From Candidatus Methanoplasma sp. (GTDB lineage: Archaea; Thermoplasmatota; Thermoplasmata; Methanomassiliicoccales; Methanomethylophilaceae), in contig JAIRUV010000066.1 of NCBI GenBank assembly GCA_031254265.1, positions 1 through 9,607 on the forward strand: a stretch of DNA of 9,607 nucleotides. The letters run 5' to 3'. The notes under the pieces were generated by a model. The model worked only from the letters and a program-made list of their open reading frames with translations. It was not told the DNA's origin and did no database searches. Both the position numbers and the translations under genes were made by a program. Within the stretch, counting starts at the first letter, position 1. Each line of letters starts with the position of its first letter. Below, piece after piece: positions 1 to 5,363 of this stretch.

Positions 1-50
1 TGGAGATTTTATTGTTGCAGTTATGGATGTTTCATTGTTGCACTTGTGGA
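1..50. repeat. 23-bp tandem repeat, cut by the left window edge
   Basis: Two adjacent imperfect copies are seen at 5-27 and 28-50. The best-conserved 20 bases (8-27 versus 31-50) match at 17 of 20 positions and share the core ATTGTTGCA (11-19 and 34-42). The tetramer TGGA recurs at 1-4, 24-27 and 47-50, so the same 23-base period appears to continue to the left of the window. A period of 23 is not a multiple of three, which argues against a repeated coding segment. It could be a small VNTR or iteron-like array; its function is unknown. Confidence 0.55.
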
Positions 51-224
51 ATTTTGACATAAAAGTTGTTCATATGAACAGCTAAAGGAAGGGGCGGTTG
101 CAGAACAATGTCATCTGTATAAGCGGCCCCGCCCGCAAAAGTGGAATGTGCCGAAGCTGACTTTTCGCCGGGTCCACAGATGTCAGCATCATCCCCAGTC
201 TGCCGCAGGCGGAAAACGTTATCA
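51..224. other. Non-coding stretch upstream of rfcS
   Basis: No convincing gene is seen on either strand. The only notable structure is GC-rich complementarity between GGGCGG (92-97) and CCGCCC (129-134), a 6-bp stem with a loop of about 31 bases, which is weak. The reading frame of rfcS stays open upstream to about 163 but has no ATG, GTG or TTG that would extend the protein, so this part is taken as untranslated. Confidence 0.5.
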
Positions 225-232
225 TTTACATA
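225..232 (+). promoter_or_regulatory. TATA-like element of rfcS
   Basis: The octamer TTTACATA resembles the archaeal TATA consensus TTTATATA. Its centre lies about 25 bases before the rfcS ATG at 254, the usual TATA-to-transcription-start distance in archaea. The transcript would therefore begin at or next to the start codon. This fits the absence of a Shine-Dalgarno sequence there. Predicted by eye only. Confidence 0.35.
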
Positions 233-253
233 CGCAATAAAGAACCGTTTCCC

Positions 254-1213
254 ATGAATGAGATTTGGACCGAGAAGTACAGGCCAAAGGATCTTGACGA
301 GGTCGTAGGTCAAAAACATATCACCGAGAGGCTGAAAGCTTACGTATCGTCATGTAATATGCCACACCTTCTGCTAACCGGCCCCGCCGGCACCGGAAAG
401 ACGACCTGCGCCCTCGCTTTGGCGAGAGGGATGTTCGGCGAGGAATGGAGAGGGAACTTCATAGAGCTGAACGCATCCGACGAGAGAGGGATTGATGTTG
501 TCAGAGGGAAGATCAAAGAATTCGCCAGGACCGCCCCCCTCGGAAAAGCGGAGTTCAAGATAATATTCATGGACGAGGCCGACGCACTCACGACGGATGC
601 CCAGGCCGCTCTGAGGCGTACCATGGAGAAATACTCCAAGATATGCCGCTTCATCCTTTCATGCAACTATTCTTCTAAGATCATAGATCCAATACAGTCG
701 AGATGCGCGGTGTTCAGGTTCAGCCCCCTTACAAAAGAGGATGTCGAGAACTACCTCAGGAAAATAGTCGACAAAGAAGGTGTGAAGATAGACAGCGACG
801 CTTTGGAAGGTCTTGTCCACGTTGCAAGAGGGGACATGAGGCGTGCAGTCAACTCCCTGCAGGTCGCCGCATCTCTGGGGAAGCAGATAACGCTGGAAGT
901 GATCTATCAGACCACCGGCCTTGCCAAGCCGGAAGAGGTAAGGAAGATGCTGGAGACGGCGCTCGGAGGGAATTTCATAGGTGCCAGGGACATGCTTGAC
1001 GAGATCATGATAATGTACGGCCTTTCGGGGCAGGACATCATACGCCAGATACATTCCTCTTTCTTTGACCTCAGCATAACCGATTCCGAGAAAGTAAGGC
1101 TGATGGACAAGACCGGAGAGATCGAGTTCAGGATCGTGGAAGGGAGCAACGAGAGGATACAGCTTGAAGCGCTGCTCGCATACCTTGTGATGATGGGCGG
1201 AAGCAAGAGATGA
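254..1213 (+). CDS. rfcS: Replication factor C small subunit (clamp loader ATPase)
   Basis: This 319-residue AAA+ ATPase is the small subunit of the archaeal clamp loader, which with RfcL opens the PCNA ring and loads it on primed DNA. Visible motifs in order are: the N-terminal WTEKYRP and VVGQ boxes (residues 5-20), Walker A GPAGTGKT (43-50), the RFC signature LNASDERG (72-79), Walker B ending in DEAD (107-110), sensor 1 around SCNYSSK (136-142), the SRC arginine finger (149-151) and sensor 2 GDMRRAVN (193-200). The C-terminal third is the helical collar. The length is typical for the family and no intein is present, although inteins are known in some archaeal RfcS genes. ATG 254 gives the canonical N terminus; no Shine-Dalgarno is seen and a TATA-like box lies about 25 bases upstream, suggesting a leaderless mRNA. 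The next gene begins 12 bases after the stop and is probably cotranscribed. RfcL is not in the window. Confidence 0.97.
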   Translation: MNEIWTEKYRPKDLDEVVGQKHITERLKAYVSSCNMPHLLLTGPAGTGKTTCALALARGMFGEEWRGNFIELNASDERGIDVVRGKIKEFARTAPLGKAEFKIIFMDEADALTTDAQAALRRTMEKYSKICRFILSCNYSSKIIDPIQSRCAVFRFSPLTKEDVENYLRKIVDKEGVKIDSDALEGLVHVARGDMRRAVNSLQVAASLGKQITLEVIYQTTGLAKPEEVRKMLETALGGNFIGARDMLDEIMIMYGLSGQDIIRQIHSSFFDLSITDSEKVRLMDKTGEIEFRIVEGSNERIQLEALLAYLVMMGGSKR

Positions 1214-1215
1214 AC

Positions 1216-1220
1216 GGTGA
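1216..1220 (+). promoter_or_regulatory. Ribosome binding site of the nitroreductase gene
   Basis: GGTGA matches the archaeal anti-Shine-Dalgarno complement (GGAGGTGA) and ends 5 bases before ATG 1226. A GTG in the same frame at 1217 lies inside this element, so the site favours ATG 1226 as the true start. Confidence 0.5.
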
Positions 1221-1225
1221 ATAAT

Positions 1226-1939
1226 ATGAATAGAAATGATGTGTATGATGCAGTCTGGAAGAGAAGGTCTGTGAGGAAATATACAGACAAGCCTATAGAA
1301 AGCGATAAGGTCAATGCTCTCAGAGGATCCATATCATCTCTGAACGAGGCCTCCGGCCTGACTATGGAATTCGCAGAGGAGTTTGAATCTTTCAGAACGG
1401 TATTGACGGTCATGTTCAAGAATGTCCGTTCCGCGATAGTTGTCAAAGGAAGAACGGACGATCCCCATCTGAGAGAGAAATGCGGTTACTACGGGGAGCA
1501 GATGGTGCTCGAGGCAACCGCACTCGGACTTGGAACGTGCTGGGTGGCCGGTTTCAATAAGCGAAGCGGATCGCTGAACACAAAGGACGATGAGACCGTC
1601 GTGTGCGTTATATCTATAGGATACAGCGCAGAAGAGATAAGCGGGACCTCTTCGATCCCCGATGCTCCGTACCGCAAGACAAAGAGCATATCTGAGTTCC
1701 TGGAAGGGAACACCGATGTCCCGGATTGGGTGAGGGCCGGTGTCAAATCAGTACAGTTCGCACCTACCGCTATGAACAGTCAGAAGACCAGATTCCAGTA
1801 TGCGGACGGCCTGGTCACTGCACATATACCTTCGGGCAAACTGAACATGGTCGATCTCGGAATAACGAAGCTGCATTTCGAGCTGGCCGCCGGAGGGAAG
1901 TTCGAGCTTGGTTCTCCTGGAAGGTTCACAAAGGGCTGA
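1226..1939 (+). CDS. Nitroreductase family protein, TM1586 type
   Basis: This 237-residue protein belongs to the flavin-dependent nitroreductase superfamily and looks most like the TM1586 subgroup (PF14512), in which two half-domains are joined in one chain. The N-terminal half has the FMN-binding start RRSVRKYTDKPI (residues 13-24) and the helix GYYGEQMVLEATALGLGTCWV (about 87-107), typical of the superfamily. The second half opens with FAPTAMNSQKTRF (178-190), the equivalent of the APSAMNRQPW segment, and ends with a VDLGITKLHFELAA helix (209-222). The family binds FMN and uses NAD(P)H; the natural substrate cannot be read from sequence. ATG 1226 is chosen over the in-frame GTG 1217 because GGTGA at 1216-1220 is a well-placed ribosome site. 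The gene follows rfcS by 12 bases, probably in one transcript, and converges with the paaK-like gene 64 bases downstream. No signal peptide or membrane segment is visible, so it should be cytosolic. Confidence 0.85.
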   Translation: MNRNDVYDAVWKRRSVRKYTDKPIESDKVNALRGSISSLNEASGLTMEFAEEFESFRTVLTVMFKNVRSAIVVKGRTDDPHLREKCGYYGEQMVLEATALGLGTCWVAGFNKRSGSLNTKDDETVVCVISIGYSAEEISGTSSIPDAPYRKTKSISEFLEGNTDVPDWVRAGVKSVQFAPTAMNSQKTRFQYADGLVTAHIPSGKLNMVDLGITKLHFELAAGGKFELGSPGRFTKG

Positions 1940-1980
1940 CCGTTCCGGCAGGCCATACCTTCTGCGGAAGAAAGCATGAC

Positions 1981-2007
1981 CTGACGGCCGCGCTACACGC
2001 GGGTCAG
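1981..2007. terminator. Hairpin between convergent genes
   Basis: CTGAC (1981-1985) plus CCGCG (1988-1992) can pair with CGCGG (1998-2002) plus GTCAG (2003-2007), giving ten base pairs with a GG bulge (1986-1987) and a CTACA loop. It lies in the gap between the nitroreductase stop (1939) and the end of the paaK-like gene, and includes the TGA stop of the latter (2004-2006). There is no T-run after it, so it is not a standard archaeal oligo-T terminator. It may help insulate two converging transcripts. Confidence 0.35.
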
Positions 2008-3239
2008 TACCTGTTGTCGAATATGCGGCTGGTCTTCTTCTCGCTTCTCGGAAGATCCCCCATGTTGACCGCTTTCGGCACAACTGTGATCCCTACCGTA
2101 TCCTTCAGCCGTTTTGCGGCCTCTTTCTCAAGCGCCGGCCTTTCGTTCTCGGAAACTTTCGTCTCGAAGAACACTGTGACCATGTCCTTTCCGTCTGGAT
2201 GGTCTATCATGACCTGATACTCGCTTTCGACGCCTGCCATTCCGCTCAGCACCCCATCGAACTGCGCAGGGAATATGTTCGTTCCCTTTACCTTGACCAT
2301 GTCGTCGGTCCTTCCGGTTATTATATCGATCCTTGGGTATCTTGATCCGCACGGACATTTGCCGGTAATTATCCTGGTAAGGTCATGGGTTCTGTATCTT
2401 ATCAGCGGCGCTCCTTCTTTGCGGAGGGTGGTGATCACCAGCTCTCCCTCCCGGCCATCCGGGAGCACCTCTCCAGTCTTTGGGTCTATTATCTCGAAAT
2501 AGAGATAATCATCCCACATGTGTATCCCGTTCTCATAGCTGCAGCTTATGCCTATGCCCGGCCCGTATATCTCCGTCAGGCCGTATATGTCATACAACTC
2601 GACGCCGAGATCGTCCGCGATCCTCTCCCTCATCTTGTCTCCCCAGCGCTCGGAACCTATTATCCCCTTCCTGAGACAGACCTTATCCTTTATTCCGCGC
2701 TTCTTTATCTCTTCGGACAACAGCAGGGCGTATGAGGACGTTGCGCACAATGCCGTGCTGCGAAGGTCCGTCATCATCTTGATCTGTTTGTCCGTGTTCC
2801 CCGGGCCCATGGGGATCACCATCGCTCCGAGTTTCTCCGCGCCGTACTGGAACCCTATGCCGGCGGTCCACAGTCCATATCCAGGCGTTATCTGAACGAC
2901 ATCCTCTGCGTTCAGTCCGGCCATCCTGTAGCAGCGTTCGAACATCGCCCCCCAGTCCTCCACATCCTTTTTTGTGTATGGTATTATGACCGGGATGCCG
3001 GTAGTTCCTGATGAGGAATGTATCCTTACTATGTCCTTCTCGGGAACGGCTCTGAGTCCCAGAGGGTATGCGCCGCGGAGTTCCTCTTTGTCTGTGAACG
3101 GAAGTTTCTCGAAGTCTTCCTGCGTCCTTATCTTGGAAAGGTCGATGTCCTTGAATTTCTCTCCGTAGAACGGGCTCTTGTCCTTTATCGTCGAAAGTGT
3201 GTTCATTATCTTTTTGGCCTGGTAGGCGTTCATCTTCAT
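2004..3239 (-). CDS. paaK: Phenylacetate-CoA ligase (AMP-forming) family protein
   Basis: This 411-residue protein is an adenylate-forming enzyme of the PaaK family, which makes arylacetyl-CoA from an aryl acid, ATP and CoA. The P-loop-like A3 motif HSSSGTTGIP is at residues 74-83. Further motifs are YDIYGLTEIYGPG (216-228), RYRTHDL (281-287), a CPCG pair (295-298) and GRTDDMVKVKGTNIFP (308-323), followed by the C-terminal AMP-binding domain. The C-terminal active-site lysine is probably K402 in RSEKKTSR; the usual family sequence is RSEGKAKR, so the glycine is replaced. The length is slightly below the usual 430 or so because the N-terminal region before PFYG is short. ATG 3239 is preceded by GAGG (3247-3250) with a 7-base spacer, better than the in-frame ATG at residue 3. 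In methanogens such ligases are usually linked to salvage of aryl acids for aromatic amino acids; that role is inferred, as no partner oxidoreductase is in the window, and other acyl substrates are possible. Confidence 0.9.
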   Translation of the reverse strand: MKMNAYQAKKIMNTLSTIKDKSPFYGEKFKDIDLSKIRTQEDFEKLPFTDKEELRGAYPLGLRAVPEKDIVRIHSSSGTTGIPVIIPYTKKDVEDWGAMFERCYRMAGLNAEDVVQITPGYGLWTAGIGFQYGAEKLGAMVIPMGPGNTDKQIKMMTDLRSTALCATSSYALLLSEEIKKRGIKDKVCLRKGIIGSERWGDKMRERIADDLGVELYDIYGLTEIYGPGIGISCSYENGIHMWDDYLYFEIIDPKTGEVLPDGREGELVITTLRKEGAPLIRYRTHDLTRIITGKCPCGSRYPRIDIITGRTDDMVKVKGTNIFPAQFDGVLSGMAGVESEYQVMIDHPDGKDMVTVFFETKVSENERPALEKEAAKRLKDTVGITVVPKAVNMGDLPRSEKKTSRIFDNRY

Positions 3240-3246
3240 TGTGATC

Positions 3247-3250
3247 CCTC
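3247..3250 (-). promoter_or_regulatory. Ribosome binding site of the paaK-like gene
   Basis: On the minus strand GAGG stands 7 bases before ATG 3239 (13 bases before the alternative ATG at codon 3). It supports 3239 as the start. Confidence 0.45.
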
Positions 3251-3274
3251 TGGGCAGAGTACACTAAAGAATTC

Positions 3275-3282
3275 AAATATAA
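3275..3282 (-). promoter_or_regulatory. TATA-like element of the paaK-like gene
   Basis: The minus strand reads TTATATTT here, within an AT-rich stretch. Its centre is about 40 bases before the start codon. A transcript starting some 25 bases downstream would have a leader of about 15 bases carrying the GAGG site. Its own promoter suggests the gene is transcribed apart from the Sel1 operon that lies upstream on the same strand. Confidence 0.4.
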
Positions 3283-3401
3283 CCACTTTGCGGCATCAAT
3301 GTATTTTTTTGTTCATTGTATTACTGATTTGAGAACTGGTCGCCGCCATTCATATCTCGCCCAAGCGCAAAAAGTCTGCCAGACCAATTTGTATTGAAAA
3401 T

Positions 3402-3427
3402 AAGTGTATATGTATACATGTACACTT
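3402..3427. promoter_or_regulatory. Operator-like palindrome 1 (strongest of three)
   Basis: The dyad is centred between 3414 and 3415. Arms of 13 bases pair at 12 positions; the only exception is T3409 against G3420. The inner ten bases ATGTATACAT are a perfect palindrome. The shape (TGT-NN-ATGTA with its mirror image) is that expected of a dimeric helix-turn-helix regulator site. It recurs 42 and 84 bp to the right. The regulator is unknown. Confidence 0.6.
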
Positions 3428-3445
3428 TTTGTGTTTTAAGCAAAA

Positions 3446-3467
3446 TTGTTTATGTATATATGTACAC
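3446..3467. promoter_or_regulatory. Operator-like palindrome 2
   Basis: Centred 42 bp from palindrome 1, this site pairs at 7 of 11 positions per arm, with four more A-T pairs just outside (3442-3445 with 3468-3471). The right half TATGTACAC closely follows that of palindrome 1; the left half has TGTTTAT in place of TGTATAT. It is the weakest of the three. Confidence 0.45.
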
Positions 3468-3487
3468 TTTTTGTGCTTTTATCAAAA

Positions 3488-3509
3488 CTGTACATGTATA
3501 CATAAACAC
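3488..3509. promoter_or_regulatory. Operator-like palindrome 3
   Basis: Centred 42 bp from palindrome 2 and 84 bp from palindrome 1, it again has the perfect core ATGTATACAT (3494-3503) and pairs at 8 of 11 positions per arm, with three more A-T pairs outside. One half is TGTACAT, the other reads TGTTTAT on the minus strand, the same two half-site variants as in palindrome 2. It ends one base before the stop codon of the 244-aa Sel1 gene. Confidence 0.5.
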
Positions 3510-3510
3510 T

Positions 3511-4245
3511 TTAATTCTTATCCGACAGATCTCTCAGGATCTCCGCCGCCTCTTCATTGCCTCTGGCAGCCGCCTTCCTGAGCCATTTGGCCGCATTGTT
3601 CTCGCTTTTCACCATGCCGTCGCCACTCAGCGACATCTTCCCAAGCTGAAGCATCGCATCCGGACTTCCTTCCTCCGCTGCTTTTGCCAGTATCTTTGCC
3701 GCCTTGTCCGGGTCCTTCCGGACGCCTCTTCCTTCGAACGTCATCATGCCCAGCCTGAACCTTGCCTTGGGGTGCCCTACCTCTGCGCACTCTGAGTATA
3801 TATCAGCGGCCTCTTTCTCGTCTGTCGGTATCCCTCTGCCCTCTTCTTTCATCACACCTATCCTGTAGTGCGCCGCGAGATTGCCGTTCTCTGCCGCTTT
3901 CGTATACCATTTCAAGGCCTCGTTCCAGTCCTGCTCTGTGCCGAGGCCCTCGGAGTACATGTGCGCTAGGTTGAACTGTGCCCTCACATACCCTTGTTCG
4001 GCCGAGCACTTGTACAGCCTGAACGCTTTCTCTACGTCTTGGTTGGCGCCGTACCCATGGGTAAGCATGTATCCCATGTTGCATCGTCCTTCCGGATCCC
4101 CCTGCCTAGCGGACAGCCTGAACCAGATGAACGCCTTTTCCAGATCCTTCTGCACCCCGCTGCCTTCGAAATACATATACCCCATGGCATTCTGTGCGTG
4201 GGGGTCTCCGCCTGATGCGGCGTCGAGGACCTCTTTGAATCCCAT
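3511..4245 (-). CDS. Sel1-repeat protein, 244 aa (third gene of operon)
   Basis: The protein is almost entirely Sel1-like repeats. After a 14-residue N-terminal helix come six uninterrupted repeats of exactly 36 residues (15-50, 51-86, 87-122, 123-158, 159-194, 195-230) and a 14-residue C-terminal cap. Each follows the Sel1 pattern A-x-x-x-L/M-G-x-M-x-x-x-G-x-G-x-x-x-D with W/Y-x-x-x-A-A-x-x-G at the end; good examples are AMGYMYFEGSGV and ALKWYTKAAENGN. Sel1 repeats form alpha-alpha hairpins stacked in a solenoid that binds other proteins; no enzyme motif is present. There is no signal peptide or membrane segment, so it is likely cytosolic. ATG 4245 lies one base after the stop of the 366-aa gene and has GGTGA 9 bases upstream, so translation is probably coupled. 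The binding partner is unknown. Confidence 0.92.
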   Translation of the reverse strand: MGFKEVLDAASGGDPHAQNAMGYMYFEGSGVQKDLEKAFIWFRLSARQGDPEGRCNMGYMLTHGYGANQDVEKAFRLYKCSAEQGYVRAQFNLAHMYSEGLGTEQDWNEALKWYTKAAENGNLAAHYRIGVMKEEGRGIPTDEKEAADIYSECAEVGHPKARFRLGMMTFEGRGVRKDPDKAAKILAKAAEEGSPDAMLQLGKMSLSGDGMVKSENNAAKWLRKAAARGNEEAAEILRDLSDKN

Positions 4246-4246
4246 A

Positions 4247-5347
4247 TTACCATCTCACCGCTACAGCCGAGTTCCTGACGTGTATCTCGGGATGCCCCAT
4301 GTACAGACTGAGTCTGTAGTAGGCTGCCAGATAACCGTTCGCAGCCGCCATTGTGTAATATTTGATGGCTTCCTCGTGACTTTCTTTCAGGACCCTCCCC
4401 TCTTCATACAGTGTACCCATTGTGAACTGGGCATCTTCAGAACCTGCAAGGGATGCTTTCATCATCAGTTCAAGGGCCGTGTTGTCATTCCTTTTCACAT
4501 ACACTCCGACATGATACATCAGTGCCAGAGTGAACATCGCGGTCGGTTCCCCGAGGTCAGCCGCCAACATGTAGTTGTTGAAGGCACTTTCCTCATCCCC
4601 TGCCTCGAGGAACCTGTCCGCGGCCGTGAGCGCCTGTTCTCTTGCAAGCTTCTCTTTGACCACATCCGTTTTGACAAGCTTATGTTCCCTCTCTTCAATG
4701 GTGTCATGTCTACCTCCATCAAGCGCAGAAAACACTGACTGCCAGCTGACGATGCACAGCTCATGTCCTTTGTCTGCCCCCGTTTTATACCACATGCTTG
4801 CCTCGAGGAGGTCCACCTCTACGTTGGACAGACCGTACTCTAAGTTCCTGCCTATCCTGTAGAACAGTTCTCCGCCTCCCTTCAGGCGGGCTTTTGTATA
4901 CCATTGCTCCATTTTTGGTATGTTCTGATCTGTGCCGATGCCTTTGCCGTACATATAACCGGTCATGAACTGCGCCGCAGGATTCCCCTGAACTGCTGCT
5001 GAATGCATCCATCTGAAGGCAAGTACCGCGTCCTTTTCCAAATTGGTTCCGGATAAGTATTCGAGACCCAGTTCGGCCTTTGCCTCGGGGATTCCGGATT
5101 CGGCCGCCGCCTTCAGATAGGTCGTGAACTTTTTATTGTCTTTTTCCGCTATGGTTCCGTCCCTGTATATCTTTGCCAGTTCCCATTTCGCCCTTGAACA
5201 CCCTAATTCCGCAGATCTTATGTACCATTTTATTGCCTTCTCCGGACACGGATCCACGTTCTTCCCGTGGTGGTACATGTAAGCAAGACCCAGTCTCGCA
5301 TAGGGGTTTCCAGCCTCCGCATCATGGATCATCTTTTTCTCTGCCAT
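4247..5347 (-). CDS. Sel1-repeat protein with central charged linker, 366 aa
   Basis: Five Sel1 repeats are seen at residues 15-50, 51-86, 87-122, 123-158 and 159-195. A non-repeat segment (196-248) follows, with the highly charged stretch EEREHKLVKTDVVKEKLAREQ (218-238) that should be helical. After a half repeat (249-267), two full repeats (268-303, 304-339) and a partial one (340-366) complete the chain. The protein may thus be two solenoids joined by a helix, unlike its neighbours, which are continuous. Several repeats are degenerate, such as 159-195, where the GxGV turn is missing. No signal peptide, membrane segment or catalytic motif is seen. ATG 5347 is preceded by a strong ribosome site (GAGGAAGGT, 5350-5358). 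It is the second gene of the operon, 16 bases after the 510-aa gene and 1 base before the 244-aa gene. Its role is probably protein-protein interaction; the partner is unknown. Confidence 0.9.
   Translation of the reverse strand: MAEKKMIHDAEAGNPYARLGLAYMYHHGKNVDPCPEKAIKWYIRSAELGCSRAKWELAKIYRDGTIAEKDNKKFTTYLKAAAESGIPEAKAELGLEYLSGTNLEKDAVLAFRWMHSAAVQGNPAAQFMTGYMYGKGIGTDQNIPKMEQWYTKARLKGGGELFYRIGRNLEYGLSNVEVDLLEASMWYKTGADKGHELCIVSWQSVFSALDGGRHDTIEEREHKLVKTDVVKEKLAREQALTAADRFLEAGDEESAFNNYMLAADLGEPTAMFTLALMYHVGVYVKRNDNTALELMMKASLAGSEDAQFTMGTLYEEGRVLKESHEEAIKYYTMAAANGYLAAYYRLSLYMGHPEIHVRNSAVAVRW
4249..4259 (-). promoter_or_regulatory. Ribosome binding site of the 244-aa Sel1 gene
   Basis: The minus strand reads GGTGAGATGGT, with GGTGA ending 9 bases before ATG 4245. 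It lies inside the last codons of the preceding gene, as expected of translationally coupled genes. Confidence 0.5.
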
Positions 5348-5349
5348 GT

Positions 5350-5358
5350 ACCTTCCTC
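5350..5358 (-). promoter_or_regulatory. Ribosome binding site of the 366-aa Sel1 gene
   Basis: GAGGAAGGT on the minus strand ends 2 bases before ATG 5347; the GAGG part is 7 bases away, a normal spacing. It fills most of the 16-base gap between the first and second Sel1 genes. Confidence 0.55.
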
Positions 5359-5363
5359 TTCTC

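Larger units (their letters stand above)
3410..3510. repeat. Direct repeat array of 42-bp period, 2.4 copies
   Basis: Copy 1 (3410-3451) and copy 2 (3452-3493) match at 35 of 42 bases with no gaps. A third, partial copy starts at 3494 and matches for about 17 of its first 19 bases before running into the end of the 244-aa Sel1 gene at 3511. Each unit contains a palindromic core, a five-base T-tract (3426-3430, 3468-3472) and a CAAAA tract (3441-3445, 3483-3487). The differences between copies do not favour third codon positions in the one open frame (3 of 7), so selection on a peptide is unlikely. Confidence 0.85.

Noticed and set aside
2..85. Possible C-terminal end of a plus-strand gene (27 codons, stop at 83-85)
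   Set aside because: It runs through a 23-bp repeat that is not a multiple of three, and two other frames are also open at the edge. Sequence to the left would be needed to support it.
32..319. 95-codon minus-strand frame at the left edge
   Set aside because: It overlaps the start of rfcS in antisense and crosses the 23-bp tandem repeat. No recognisable domain or good ribosome site is seen.
3404..3509. Transcription terminator of the Sel1 operon
   Set aside because: The long T-tracts are on the plus strand, whereas the operon is read from the minus strand, where only four-base T-runs occur. A terminator role is possible but does not explain the strict 42-bp phase and palindromes.
3410..3510. 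CRISPR-like array
   Set aside because: Repeats lie directly next to each other with no unique spacers, the units are diverged, and no cas gene is present.
3394..3795. Plus-strand open frame whose first part encodes 14-residue repeats (VYVYMYTFC...)
   Set aside because: It arises because the 42-bp DNA repeat is a multiple of three. Base changes between copies do not favour third codon positions, it has only a TTG start, and the rest is antisense to the 244-aa Sel1 gene.
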